Both the position numbers and the translations under genes were made by a program. This document shows, in pieces, positions 35,407 through 42,808 of a DNA stretch of 64,000 bases. This DNA is from Rhizobium sp. NZLR1. Lineage in GTDB: Bacteria > Pseudomonadota > Alphaproteobacteria > Rhizobiales > Rhizobiaceae. The DNA lies in the NCBI RefSeq assembly GCF_017357385.1, contig NZ_CP071636.1, positions 124,001-188,000 of the forward strand. Direction: 5' to 3'. Each line of letters opens with the position of its first letter. Within the stretch, counting starts at the first letter, position 1. The notes beneath the pieces are model-generated. The model did not search any database. It saw nothing but the letters and a program-made list of their open reading frames with translations, and had not been told where the DNA came from.

Positions 35407-36297
35407 TCAGGCTGCCTTGTGCCGGGCGAGAAAATCGAGAAGCGCCGGATAATAATCCTGCGGATTCTCATAAAACGGCATGTGGCTGGCGTTGGCAAAT
35501 ACCTTGAGTTCGGCATTCGGCAGCGCAAGCTTCATCCTGAGCGCACAGGCCGGGGTCAGCTCATCATGCTCTCCCGTCGTGATGAGCACCGGCAGCATCA
35601 GCCGCGGCAGATCTGGGATGCGGTTCCAATCCTTGAGGTTTCCGATGTAGAGAAACTCGTTCGGCCCCTGCATCGTCTCGTAGGGCGCCATGTTCCAATC
35701 GTCGAGCGAGCGGCGCACCGGCGCCGGCCATTCCGGCAGACGGCAGACATGCCGATAATTCAGAATGGTGACGGCAGCGAGATATTCGGGGTGATTGTAG
35801 GTGCCTTGCGCCTCGTGCTTCTGCATCATCGACACGGTTTCTGGACCAAGCGCGGCGCGTAGCCGTTCCAGTTCCGAGATCAGATGCGGCATGTCGGCTA
35901 CGGTATCTTCGAGGATCAGCGTCTTGAGGTTTTCGGGATAGGTCAGAGCATATTCGATCGCCAGCCACCCGCCCCAGGAATGGCCGAGCATGTGGACCTT
36001 GCCGAGGCCCAGCGCCTTGCGCACCGTCTCCGTCTCCTCGACATAACGGCCGATCGTCCAGAGCGAGAGATCGGCCGGCCGGTCGGAGGCGCCGGTACCG
36101 AGCTGGTCGAAGGCAACGACGCGATAGCCCTTGTCGATGAGACAGGAATGCGCCTCGCGCAGGTAGTCGCAGGGCAGGCCCGGCCCGCCGTTCAGGCAGA
36201 AAACCGTCTCGCTGCCGGTCCCGAAACTATAAGCAACGACGCGATAGCCATCGACATCGATCTCGAATCGCTCGTCCGGCCGTATTTCACGCCACAT
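35407..36297 (-). CDS. Proline-iminopeptidase-type alpha/beta hydrolase (first copy)
   Basis: A 296-residue S33-family serine hydrolase. Oxyanion motif CLNGGPGLPCDY, nucleophile elbow MLGHSWGGWLA (Ser of GHSWGG), acid in TTGEHDELTP and histidine in ANASHMPFYEN, so the triad is intact. Members remove N-terminal proline or hydrolyse amides. It is the first gene of the ABC operon and divergent from the luxR gene, and GGAG lies seven bases before ATG 36297. The same arrangement, iminopeptidase plus peptide transporter beside a LuxR solo, is known from plant-responsive systems such as PipR of Pseudomonas; the enzyme may process the imported signal. Confidence 0.9.
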   Translation of the reverse strand: MWREIRPDERFEIDVDGYRVVAYSFGTGSETVFCLNGGPGLPCDYLREAHSCLIDKGYRVVAFDQLGTGASDRPADLSLWTIGRYVEETETVRKALGLGKVHMLGHSWGGWLAIEYALTYPENLKTLILEDTVADMPHLISELERLRAALGPETVSMMQKHEAQGTYNHPEYLAAVTILNYRHVCRLPEWPAPVRRSLDDWNMAPYETMQGPNEFLYIGNLKDWNRIPDLPRLMLPVLITTGEHDELTPACALRMKLALPNAELKVFANASHMPFYENPQDYYPALLDFLARHKAA

Positions 36298-36425
36298 TGA
36301 TCGCTCCGCCAGAAGATTTCACTTGCTCAATAATTGGGCACGGCTAAATTTTTACCTTAAACCGCATTCCGTGCCAGCTATAAGAAGTGATAGGGTGGGC
36401 AGTACGCCGTACCTGGGAGCAAATC
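36298..36425. promoter_or_regulatory. Divergent promoter region of the hydrolase-ABC operon and luxR
   Basis: The 128-base gap holds two symmetrical elements. GGCACGG (36337-36343) and CCGTGCC (36369-36375) are exact complements 25 bases apart. GTACGCCGTAC (36402-36412) is an 11-base palindrome just before the luxR ribosome site GGGAG. Either could be bound by the LuxR product, but neither matches a classical 18-20 bp lux box, so this is a guess from symmetry and position. AT-rich stretches at 36331-36360 could hold -10 elements. Confidence 0.5.
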
Positions 36426-37223
36426 ATGCTTGACGATATCGGAACGATCAGACGGCGGTTTACAGCGCATGAAACGCTGGACGGCCGGATCGACCAGGCC
36501 TTCGAGGCGATGCAGCAGATCGGCTTCGAAGCGCTGATCTATGACTATACGCCGGTGCCCTACGATCTCGACGGCGCCATCATGATACCCTCGCTGCTGA
36601 AGCTCAGGAATATATCAGACGACATGCACGACTACTGGTTCGATCGCGGCTATTTCCGTATCGATCCGGTGCAGCAGGTGGCGCTGCGCACCTCCGCACC
36701 CTTCTTCTGGAACTATGACGCCGACGCCGATACGTTGATCAGGCGTTTCATGAGCGAGGCCACCGCGCCGGTGACGCGCTATTTGCGTGAACGCGACATG
36801 TCGACCGGCGTCACCGTCCCGGTTCACATGCCACGCGGCGACTATGCGACGGTCACCGGTATCCGCTTCGGCCGCAATAGCGATTTCGAACGGCACGCCC
36901 TGCGCTATATCGCCGACTTCAATCTGCTGGCCCATGTCTTCCATGAGACCGCCTATTCGCTGTTCGACACGCGGGCGAAGAGCGTCGGCACGATCCGCCT
37001 GACCGAACGCGAACGTGAATGCCTGCGCCATTCGGCGGAAGGTTATTCAGCCAAGGAAATTTCCCGCATCATCGACCGTTCCGTCCCGACTGTCGTCATG
37101 CATCTGAACGCCGCAACCAAGAAACTCGGCGCCCGCAACCGCACCCAGGCCGTGGTGCGCGCTACCCATTACCGCCTGCTCGAAGACCGGCCGACCCAAC
37201 CCTGGCCACCCTATAACTTGTGA
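36426..37223 (+). CDS. LuxR-type solo regulator of the plant-responsive (PipR/OryR/NesR) type
   Basis: A 265-residue LuxR homologue. The N-terminal ligand domain contains DDMHDYWFDRGYFRIDPV. Aligned with TraR, Met67 and Trp71 replace Trp57 and Tyr61, while Asp80 and Trp95 keep Asp70 and Trp85. Met/Trp at these two places is the mark of plant-responsive LuxR solos, which do not answer to acyl-homoserine lactones. The C-terminal GerE-type HTH is intact: TERERECLRHSAEGYSAKEI then RTVVMHLNAATKKLGARN-like sequence, with the conserved Glu, Leu and Gly. GGGAG precedes ATG 36426. No luxI synthase gene is in the window. It probably controls the flanking hydrolases and transporter. Confidence 0.9.
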   Translation: MLDDIGTIRRRFTAHETLDGRIDQAFEAMQQIGFEALIYDYTPVPYDLDGAIMIPSLLKLRNISDDMHDYWFDRGYFRIDPVQQVALRTSAPFFWNYDADADTLIRRFMSEATAPVTRYLRERDMSTGVTVPVHMPRGDYATVTGIRFGRNSDFERHALRYIADFNLLAHVFHETAYSLFDTRAKSVGTIRLTERERECLRHSAEGYSAKEISRIIDRSVPTVVMHLNAATKKLGARNRTQAVVRATHYRLLEDRPTQPWPPYNL

Positions 37224-37287
37224 TAGCTGCCTTCGCCGTTGCCGCCGCGTTATGCTTTTTCATCACCGCTGAATGATGGAGACGCCT

Positions 37288-38190
37288 ATGGGCGAAGTCA
37301 CGACCACCGAAGCCTATTTGCCCTTTCGCGACTATCGCACCTGGTATCGCGTCACCGGCTCGCTGGAGAGCAGCAAACTGCCCCTCGTCGTCGCCCATGG
37401 CGGGCCTGGCTGCACGCATGATTACGTCGATTCCTTCAAGGATATCGCCGCCCTCGACGGCCGCCCGGTCATCCATTACGACCAGCTCGGCAATGGCAAT
37501 TCCACCCGACTTCCAGAAAAAGGCCCGGATTTCTGGACGGTTGGCCTGTTCCTCGAAGAGCTGGACGCGCTGCTGTCCCATCTCGGCATTCAGCATCGTT
37601 ATGCCTTCCTCGGCCAGTCCTGGGGCGGCATGCTCGGCGCCGAACATGCGGTGCGCCGGCCGCAAGGCTTGAAGGCGCTGGTCATCGCCAACTCGCCTGC
37701 AAACATGCACACCTGGGTTTCGGAGGCGAACCGGCTGAGGCAGGAACTGCCGAAGGAGGTGCAGGACACGCTGCTGAAGCATGAACTGGCGGGAAGCCTC
37801 ACCGATCCGGACTATATCGCCGCCTCGCGCGTCTTTTATGACCGCCATGTCTGCCGCGTGTCGCCGTGGCCGCCCGAAGTGGCGCGGACCTTCGCGATCA
37901 TGGACGAGGACAACACCGTCTACCGCAACATGAATGGCCCGACCGAATTTCACGTCATCGGCACAATGAAAGACTGGACGATCGAGAACAGGCTTGACCG
38001 TATCGAAGCCCCGACGCTGCTGATCTCGGGAAAATACGACGAGGCGACGCCACTGGTGGTCAGGCCCTACCTCGAACGTGTCCCGGGCTGCGAATGGGTG
38101 CTCTTCGAAAACTCCAGCCACATGCCGCATGTCGAGGAAAAACAGCTTTGCCTGGCGACCGTTTCCGGTTTCCTGTCACGGCACGATTGA
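37288..38190 (+). CDS. pip: Proline-iminopeptidase-type alpha/beta hydrolase (second copy)
   Basis: A 300-residue S33-family hydrolase, clearly related to the one at 35407-36297. Oxyanion motif [11 protein letters not shown], nucleophile elbow [13 protein letters not shown], acid in [10 protein letters not shown] and histidine in [12 protein letters not shown] complete the triad. ATG 37288 has GGAG eight bases upstream; the first ATG at 37273 does not. It follows luxR by 64 bases on the same strand and is probably co-transcribed, matching the pipR-pipA order of Pseudomonas and the iminopeptidase genes flanking OryR/XccR in other plant bacteria. Confidence 0.92.
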   Translation: MGEVTTTEAYLPFRDYRTWYRVTGSLESSKLPLVVAHGGPGCTHDYVDSFKDIAALDGRPVIHYDQLGNGNSTRLPEKGPDFWTVGLFLEELDALLSHLGIQHRYAFLGQSWGGMLGAEHAVRRPQGLKALVIANSPANMHTWVSEANRLRQELPKEVQDTLLKHELAGSLTDPDYIAASRVFYDRHVCRVSPWPPEVARTFAIMDEDNTVYRNMNGPTEFHVIGTMKDWTIENRLDRIEAPTLLISGKYDEATPLVVRPYLERVPGCEWVLFENSSHMPHVEEKQLCLATVSGFLSRHD

Positions 38191-38239
38191 GGAACGCGCT
38201 GCCGGCCCATTGGATCGCCCGCGATAAGCTGGCGATCAC

Positions 38240-39151
38240 CTATCGACGAACCAGCCATTTCTTGGCGACGCGGCAAGCCATCGTATAGGCCGGATCAAAG
38301 ACGTTGCCGACGTCGTAGCGCACCACCTGGCCGAGCAGATGGCTGGCCGCCGTCCTGTCCAAGCCATAATCCGACGCCAGCCAGGTCAACATTTCGCTGG
38401 TTGCATGTTGGAGCGCCTGATCGAGGGGTCGGGCGTTGCCGATGGTGAAGATGTCCTCGGCGGTTTCGCCGCGCGGCCAGACCAGCCCGGCCTTTTTTTC
38501 CACCGTCAGCCTCACCGTGACTTCGAAGGTGGTCTCGATGCCGGTTCCGACAATCTCGCCATCCCCTTGCACGGCATGGCAATCGCCGAGAAAGAACAAG
38601 GCGCCCGGAGCCGATACCGGAAAGCGAACCGTGGTGCCGGGACCGAACAGTCGATAGTCCATGTTGCCGCCATATTCGCCGCTGGTCGCGGTCGAGATCG
38701 CTTGGCCGAGGCTGGGCGCCACGCCGAAACAGCCGATCATCGGGGCGAGCGGCAGAACGAAATATTCGAGGCCTGCGACCGGCTCGGACAGCCGGACGGT
38801 CGAGGCATCGCGGTCGATGGCCCAGATGGCGATATCGCGCGGCGGCAGGTCACGCACCGTCTCGGGATCGACCACGTTGGCGGCGACGACGCTTCGGGTA
38901 AACCCCGTGTCCCTGGTCGGGATCATGCTGATGATCTCGACCTTAAGCGCATCTCCGGGCTCGGCACCTTCCACGAAGATCGGGCCGTTCATCGGATTGC
39001 CGCCGGGTGCCTGCTTGACACCGTCCTTGTCATGTCCGGCGGCATCAAGCGTCTCAGTGATCACCGTGTCGCCACTGGCGACATGGAGCGCCGGGGGAAA
39101 TGAACCGATGACATTATGGAAGATCGTCGGAATGAAGCGGTGAGTGGTCAT
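38240..39151 (-). CDS. Acetamidase/formamidase family protein
   Basis: A 303-residue FmdA/AmdA-type amidase that hydrolyses short-chain amides to acid and ammonia. It is recognised by the N-terminal barrel: SGDTVITETLDAAGHD, the block NPMNGPIFVEGAEPGDALKVEI and PLAPMIGCFGVAP, then SGEYGGNMDYRLFGPGTTV and GDCHAVQGDGEIVGTGIE. ATG 39151 gives the family N-terminus; a longer frame reaches 39250. Convergent with the second iminopeptidase, 50 bases apart. Whether it belongs to the plant-signal module is unproven, but an amide-splitting enzyme would fit. Confidence 0.88.
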   Translation of the reverse strand: MTTHRFIPTIFHNVIGSFPPALHVASGDTVITETLDAAGHDKDGVKQAPGGNPMNGPIFVEGAEPGDALKVEIISMIPTRDTGFTRSVVAANVVDPETVRDLPPRDIAIWAIDRDASTVRLSEPVAGLEYFVLPLAPMIGCFGVAPSLGQAISTATSGEYGGNMDYRLFGPGTTVRFPVSAPGALFFLGDCHAVQGDGEIVGTGIETTFEVTVRLTVEKKAGLVWPRGETAEDIFTIGNARPLDQALQHATSEMLTWLASDYGLDRTAASHLLGQVVRYDVGNVFDPAYTMACRVAKKWLVRR

Positions 39152-39364
39152 CACAATACGCTCTCGCTCGTTTGGAATGTTGTGAGCCTGCAGTTGAACT
39201 GCTCGGCGGAGAGAGTTGGAGACTAGATCAGAGATTGCCTGCAATGCCAATCCACAGCATCACCCGAAATACGGTTCGGCCGCATTCCGGCCGCCGATCG
39301 GCAGGCTGTCATATCAACGCGTCTTTAGACATCGGGGAGGACTCCCTGGAATCCTGAAAGCAGA

Positions 39365-39398
39365 TGATCACGCCTCGACCGACGTCGAGGCGTGATCA
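39365..39398 (-). terminator. Long hairpin terminator of the outer membrane protein gene
   Basis: TGATCACGCCTCGAC and its exact complement form a 15-base-pair stem with a four-base CGAC loop, nine bases past the stop of the barrel gene. The T content after the stem on the minus strand is modest. It is still the most stable hairpin in the neighbourhood and very likely the transcript end. Confidence 0.75.
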
Positions 39399-39406
39399 CT
39401 TTACGC

Positions 39407-40024
39407 TCAGAATTTGAAGCTGGTGCCGAACGTTACCTTTTGCTGATTAACCTCGAAATCGCCGAGCGCCGAACCGAAATCCTTGCTCCCGAAATCGTCA
39501 TAACGATATTCAGCGCGCATCAATATATTGTCTGTCAGGGCGCGCTCCACACCTGCGCCGGCGGTCCAGCCAATCAGAATGTCGTCTTTCTTGCCAACGC
39601 CCGGCACGTCGACTTCTCCACCGGCTGCGGCCAAACCCCCGGTTCCGTAGATCAACATACGGTCCAAAGCATATCCCACGCGGCCACGCGCCGAGCCGTC
39701 CCATTTAAGGGAAACGTCACTCCCATCCTTCCAGTTGTAGTTGAAGTCATTTTCGATACCGAAGATGAAAGGGCCGTGCTGGAAATTATATCCGCCATAA
39801 ATACCCGTGGACCCGCCATCGAGATCCTGCTCGGAACCGCTGAGGTAGCTTGCATGTGTCGCGGTATATCCGCCTTGCAGTCCAAGATAGAACCCCGACC
39901 AGTCGAAGGCCGACTGGGTCTGTTCCTGTTGAACATATGCGGGATCTTGAACCACGAGATCGGCGGCAAAAGCCGGCACTGCCGATAAAGTCACGGCGGC
40001 CAACGCGATTATCTTTTTATACAT
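39407..40024 (-). CDS. Outer membrane beta-barrel protein (Omp25/RopB-like)
   Basis: A 205-residue protein with a Sec signal YKKIIALAAVTLSAVPAFAA (cleavage after AFA). The barrel then starts FDWSGFYLGLQGGYTATHA, the pattern of the Omp25/Omp31/RopB family, and ends in Phe (TFGTSFKF), as required for BAM-dependent insertion. Alternating Gly/aromatic strands recur through the sequence. It is well isolated: a long hairpin downstream and about 740 bases without a gene upstream. GAGG precedes ATG 40024. Such porin-like proteins affect envelope stability and plant interaction in rhizobia. Confidence 0.9.
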   Translation of the reverse strand: MYKKIIALAAVTLSAVPAFAADLVVQDPAYVQQEQTQSAFDWSGFYLGLQGGYTATHASYLSGSEQDLDGGSTGIYGGYNFQHGPFIFGIENDFNYNWKDGSDVSLKWDGSARGRVGYALDRMLIYGTGGLAAAGGEVDVPGVGKKDDILIGWTAGAGVERALTDNILMRAEYRYDDFGSKDFGSALGDFEVNQQKVTFGTSFKF

Positions 40025-40424
40025 TAAAGTGCCTCGTCATTCGATTATTGGAGAAAGCTCAGCAAACCGGCAAGTCGGCTGGGGCCGATGCATTATGCTG
40101 CGGTTCGGAGTTGCGGTTTGCACTTTATTGTTGAGATATGTTGTGAACTCGGACACGGCGCAGGCGCCAAGGTCGCGCGTCAAGACGTCTCCGGACGTGT
40201 CGATACAAAACGAGCGCCAGCGCATATTCGGGCTACCACCCGATCAAATTGTCGATCGTCGGGCGCAGAATCCAACGCAGGCAGTGTAGAATTCCAACTC
40301 GCAGAAAACGAAACTTCCATCACAAACGTGCGGCCGCAAAATACGAATATTTGAGCCTATGTAATTGTAATAAAATAATTATTTTTGTTCCATAACCTGC
40401 ATTACGCCACATTGTTTTGTAGCC
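40025..40424. other. Gene-free stretch upstream of the outer membrane protein
   Basis: No credible gene was seen on either strand. The first 120 bases should hold the promoter and leader of the barrel gene; a tentative minus-strand pair (TTGCCG, then AATAAT 18 bases later) is present. The 3' part is AT-rich (about 40350-40420), unlike its surroundings, and runs into the insertion-sequence remnant. Confidence 0.6.
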
Positions 40425-40583
40425 GCAAAGTTGAAGTGTCCTGTTTCTGCAAAGTTGGAATGTCACACTCCCCGGGTCTGATTGACGCTTGGGAGATTGC
40501 GGATGGGACTGATTGCGATGAGCGAGCGCGATCTGCAGCGGATCGAAGTTCTGTCGAAAGATCCGGATGCTGCGCATCGATAA
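40425..40583 (+). mobile_element. Remnant of an insertion sequence (ISNCY-type transposase start)
   Basis: The stretch starts with GCAAAGTTGAAGTGTC and the near-copy GCAAAGTTGGAATGTC 24 bases later, similar to ends of a rhizobial IS family. ATG 40503 then opens MGLIAMSERDLQRIEVLSK, which I recognise as the N-terminus of an ISNCY-type transposase, before the frame diverges and stops at 40581-40583. The body of the transposase is missing. The assignment is from memory of the family N-terminus. Confidence 0.55.
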
Positions 40584-40610
40584 GTAAGAAGACACGTGAA
40601 CAGAAGCGCC

Positions 40611-40644
40611 AGAGAGCGCTCGACCCATTAGGGGAGCGCTCTCT
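40611..40644. repeat. Perfect 11-bp inverted repeat
   Basis: AGAGAGCGCTC and its exact complement lie 12 bases apart, just beyond the insertion-sequence remnant. No T-run follows. It may be the end of the deleted element or a terminator relic. Confidence 0.5.
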
Positions 40645-40761
40645 GCCGTCCAAGCAGCCAAGCGAGCGATCACTCGCTGCATGGCAATCGTTTTTCCGGC
40701 GATAGACCATGGATATGGGCCGGACCGCCCGTCGCTCAAGATCGACGGAGAGCCTCTCCGA

Positions 40762-41019
40762 TCAGGCCGTCCGTCTAACCATGCGCGCGATCGCGATGAG
40801 GATGCAGGCTCCAACGAAGCCCGCGATGAGATATCCCAGCCATCCGCCGAGGACGACGCCGAAGAGCGAGAGAATGAAGTTGGCGACGATCGCGCCGACG
40901 ATGCCAAGCAAGACGTTCATGAGGACGCCCATGTTGCTCTTCATGAACATTTCGGCGAGCCATCCTGCCAAACCGCCAATGATGATTGCTGCAATCCAGC
41001 CGATACCTGCGTTTTCCAT
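40762..41019 (-). CDS. GlsB/YeaQ/YmgE-family small membrane protein
   Basis: An 85-residue very hydrophobic protein with three predicted helices and Gly-rich interfaces: IGWIAAIIIGGLAGWLAEMF, MNVLLGIVGAIVANFILSLF and GWLGYLIAGFVGACILIAIA. This pattern defines the transglycosylase-associated (GlsB/YeaQ/YmgE) family, whose members are induced by envelope or acid stress. Function is not established. It stands alone. Confidence 0.85.
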   Translation of the reverse strand: MENAGIGWIAAIIIGGLAGWLAEMFMKSNMGVLMNVLLGIVGAIVANFILSLFGVVLGGWLGYLIAGFVGACILIAIARMVRRTA

Positions 41020-41373
41020 ATGAATTCCCCTGAATGTTGGACGAAACGGCGATCGCCACCGGACTGCCAGGTCATCAAATCTTTGCGGGAATGATTGCCG
41101 CGCGACCGAGAATTAAACACGCGCGGTGCCGATTGGTTCCGGCGGTCAGACGGACTCTATTCATGCGAACGCCGCTGGTGATAGTTTTCCAGCAATCGTC
41201 ATCGGCATTCGCGATGGATTCAATCGAAGCGCGGATCCTGGGAAGCGGACGATCAAACACCTAGGGCGCTGTCGCAGAGGCTGAAGGTCATCGATGATCT
41301 CTCTGAGGGCGATCTGCCGATCTGGAAAGCTTAGGCCGAAGGAATCCAGTCCAATCGAAGCACTGCGCCGCTC
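41020..41373. other. Gene-free stretch
   Basis: 354 bases between two minus-strand genes. Open frames exist, but none has a ribosome site or family resemblance. It should contain the promoter of the small membrane protein gene. Nothing else was recognised. Confidence 0.5.
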
Positions 41374-41670
41374 TTATCCAGCCACCAACTGGCCGGATTG
41401 CATGGCTGGCCGCGAACCTACACAAGGCGCATGCGTGAAAATCGAAAAAAATTTCAACTCCAGATACATGTGCCGCATCAGGCCGCTGAGCTTTTGCTGG
41501 TCGCGAATGCCGCATTCGAACCAGGAGACAAGCTCCCTTGCAACATGCTGCGCTGCCGGACTGCCAATGTCATATGATTTTTCCTGACACCATTGCCTGA
41601 GCACAGCTTTCAGCATGGCCACGTCATCGGGCTGCAGCGCCGGCTTCGTAATTCCCGAATGCTGGGTCAT
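41374..41670 (-). CDS. Small hypothetical protein
   Basis: A 98-residue protein I cannot assign to a function. It is preceded by an excellent ribosome site (GGGGAGG seven bases before ATG 41670), so it is likely a real gene. The sequence has an amphipathic region LKAVLRQWCQEKSYD and ARELVSWFECGIRDQQKL, predicted helical, with no signal peptide or clear motif. I have the impression of similar short proteins in other Rhizobium genomes, but this is not verified. Confidence 0.65.
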   Translation of the reverse strand: MTQHSGITKPALQPDDVAMLKAVLRQWCQEKSYDIGSPAAQHVARELVSWFECGIRDQQKLSGLMRHMYLELKFFSIFTHAPCVGSRPAMQSGQLVAG

Positions 41671-41959
41671 CCGTATTCCTCCCCAATTACATCAGCCGAT
41701 CCTAATCTACGGATTTCCGTTTTCAACCTCGCGTACGAAAACGTACGTATCGAGGCGCTGGCGGCACCGGAATTCGGATAGCCGGCGGCATGTCCGGGCC
41801 ATCTGCCTGCCGTGGCGGGCGACCACGACCATCCATGTCCCATCACGACCTGCGCCGAAACCTCCCTCCCACAGGCACACCGGGGCGATCGCCCGAAGCC
41901 AGCGACCTCGGCCGCGCCAGCATGGCGCCATCTGTGGCAGACCCTTACCGCCCCCTACG

Positions 41960-42406
41960 CTAAGTTCCCGATTTCGAGTAGAGCCCAAGATCGCCGCCAA
42001 TGGCGAACCCGCAGCGCTGATAAAATTTCGACAACGCACCCTCTCGCTGTGAGACCAGCCAGACGCTATTACAACCTTCGGCCATTGCTGTTTCGTAAAT
42101 TGCCGAAAGCAGCGCTGTCCCTATCCCCGCGCCCTGCGCTTCAGGCAGTACCGAAAGCTCGTCCAGGTAAATGACCGGACCGGAGTGGCGCCGCTGTCGT
42201 ATGCCCAACGCTACCCCTAGCACCTTGCCTCCCTCGATGGCCGCAAGGGCAATCGATTTGGGCGTTTCAAGCACAGTCTTCACATTCTCAACCGCCGCTT
42301 CAAGCGACCAATCCTCGTTCCACGGAGGTCGAGCATAGGCACTTACCAGTACGGCGGCGGCGCTGCTGAGATGTTCTGGAATAAGACGCTTAATCTGAAA
42401 CGGCAT
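41960..42406 (-). CDS. GNAT-family N-acetyltransferase
   Basis: A 148-residue acetyltransferase. Acetyl-CoA-binding motif A reads LDELSVLPEAQGAGIGTALL (Q-x-x-G-x-G at about residues 95-100), followed by the late helix SKFYQRCGFAIGG, which closes the fold. The acceptor (protein, drug or small amine) is unknown. It stands alone between hypothetical regions, with 289 bases to the next minus-strand gene. Confidence 0.85.
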   Translation of the reverse strand: MPFQIKRLIPEHLSSAAAVLVSAYARPPWNEDWSLEAAVENVKTVLETPKSIALAAIEGGKVLGVALGIRQRRHSGPVIYLDELSVLPEAQGAGIGTALLSAIYETAMAEGCNSVWLVSQREGALSKFYQRCGFAIGGDLGLYSKSGT

Positions 42407-42808
42407 GAATCCACCCTACGTTGAGTGAGGTGACATTTGCAGCAGTTTGACCGTTAACGCAACGGGGTCGCAGATGCGACGCACCCGCTGCTCTTCACAC
42501 CGTGGGTAGTTGTGTTGCGCACGAAGTGACGTGGGTCGCATCTTTCATGTCGCTGTCAGAGCTTTTCCGATCGTTGGCTTGAATTCCGCATCAAGTGGAC
42601 CCATCACGCCAGAGTCTCTCCGGCGCTGACGAAGGTTTGTTGGCCATAGATTTTGTGTGTGGATCGAGCTCGGCTTGCCGAGATATCGCGTCGAAGCAGG
42701 AGATTATCATGGCCAAAGAAAACCAATAGCTCCGAGGTGTGCGCGGTTTAGCGTTGCTTTAAACAAACTGTGCAAGGGTAGAGGCCTGTCATCTACACCG
42801 GCAACCTG
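42407..42808. other. Intergenic region with a possible six-codon reading frame
   Basis: 402 bases without a normal gene. At 42709-42729 AGGAG is followed at ideal spacing by ATG and only MAKENQ before TAG. This could be a leader peptide or the stump of a lost gene. It ends 79 bases before the diguanylate cyclase gene and could influence its expression. No operator or terminator was recognised. Confidence 0.35.

Noticed and set aside
36426..37223. Acyl-homoserine-lactone quorum-sensing circuit
   Set aside because: No luxI-type gene in the window, and two ligand-site residues are Met and Trp instead of Trp and Tyr.
40681..41094. Plus-strand open frame of 137 codons
   Set aside because: Antisense to the GlsB-type membrane protein gene, without ribosome site or recognisable motif.
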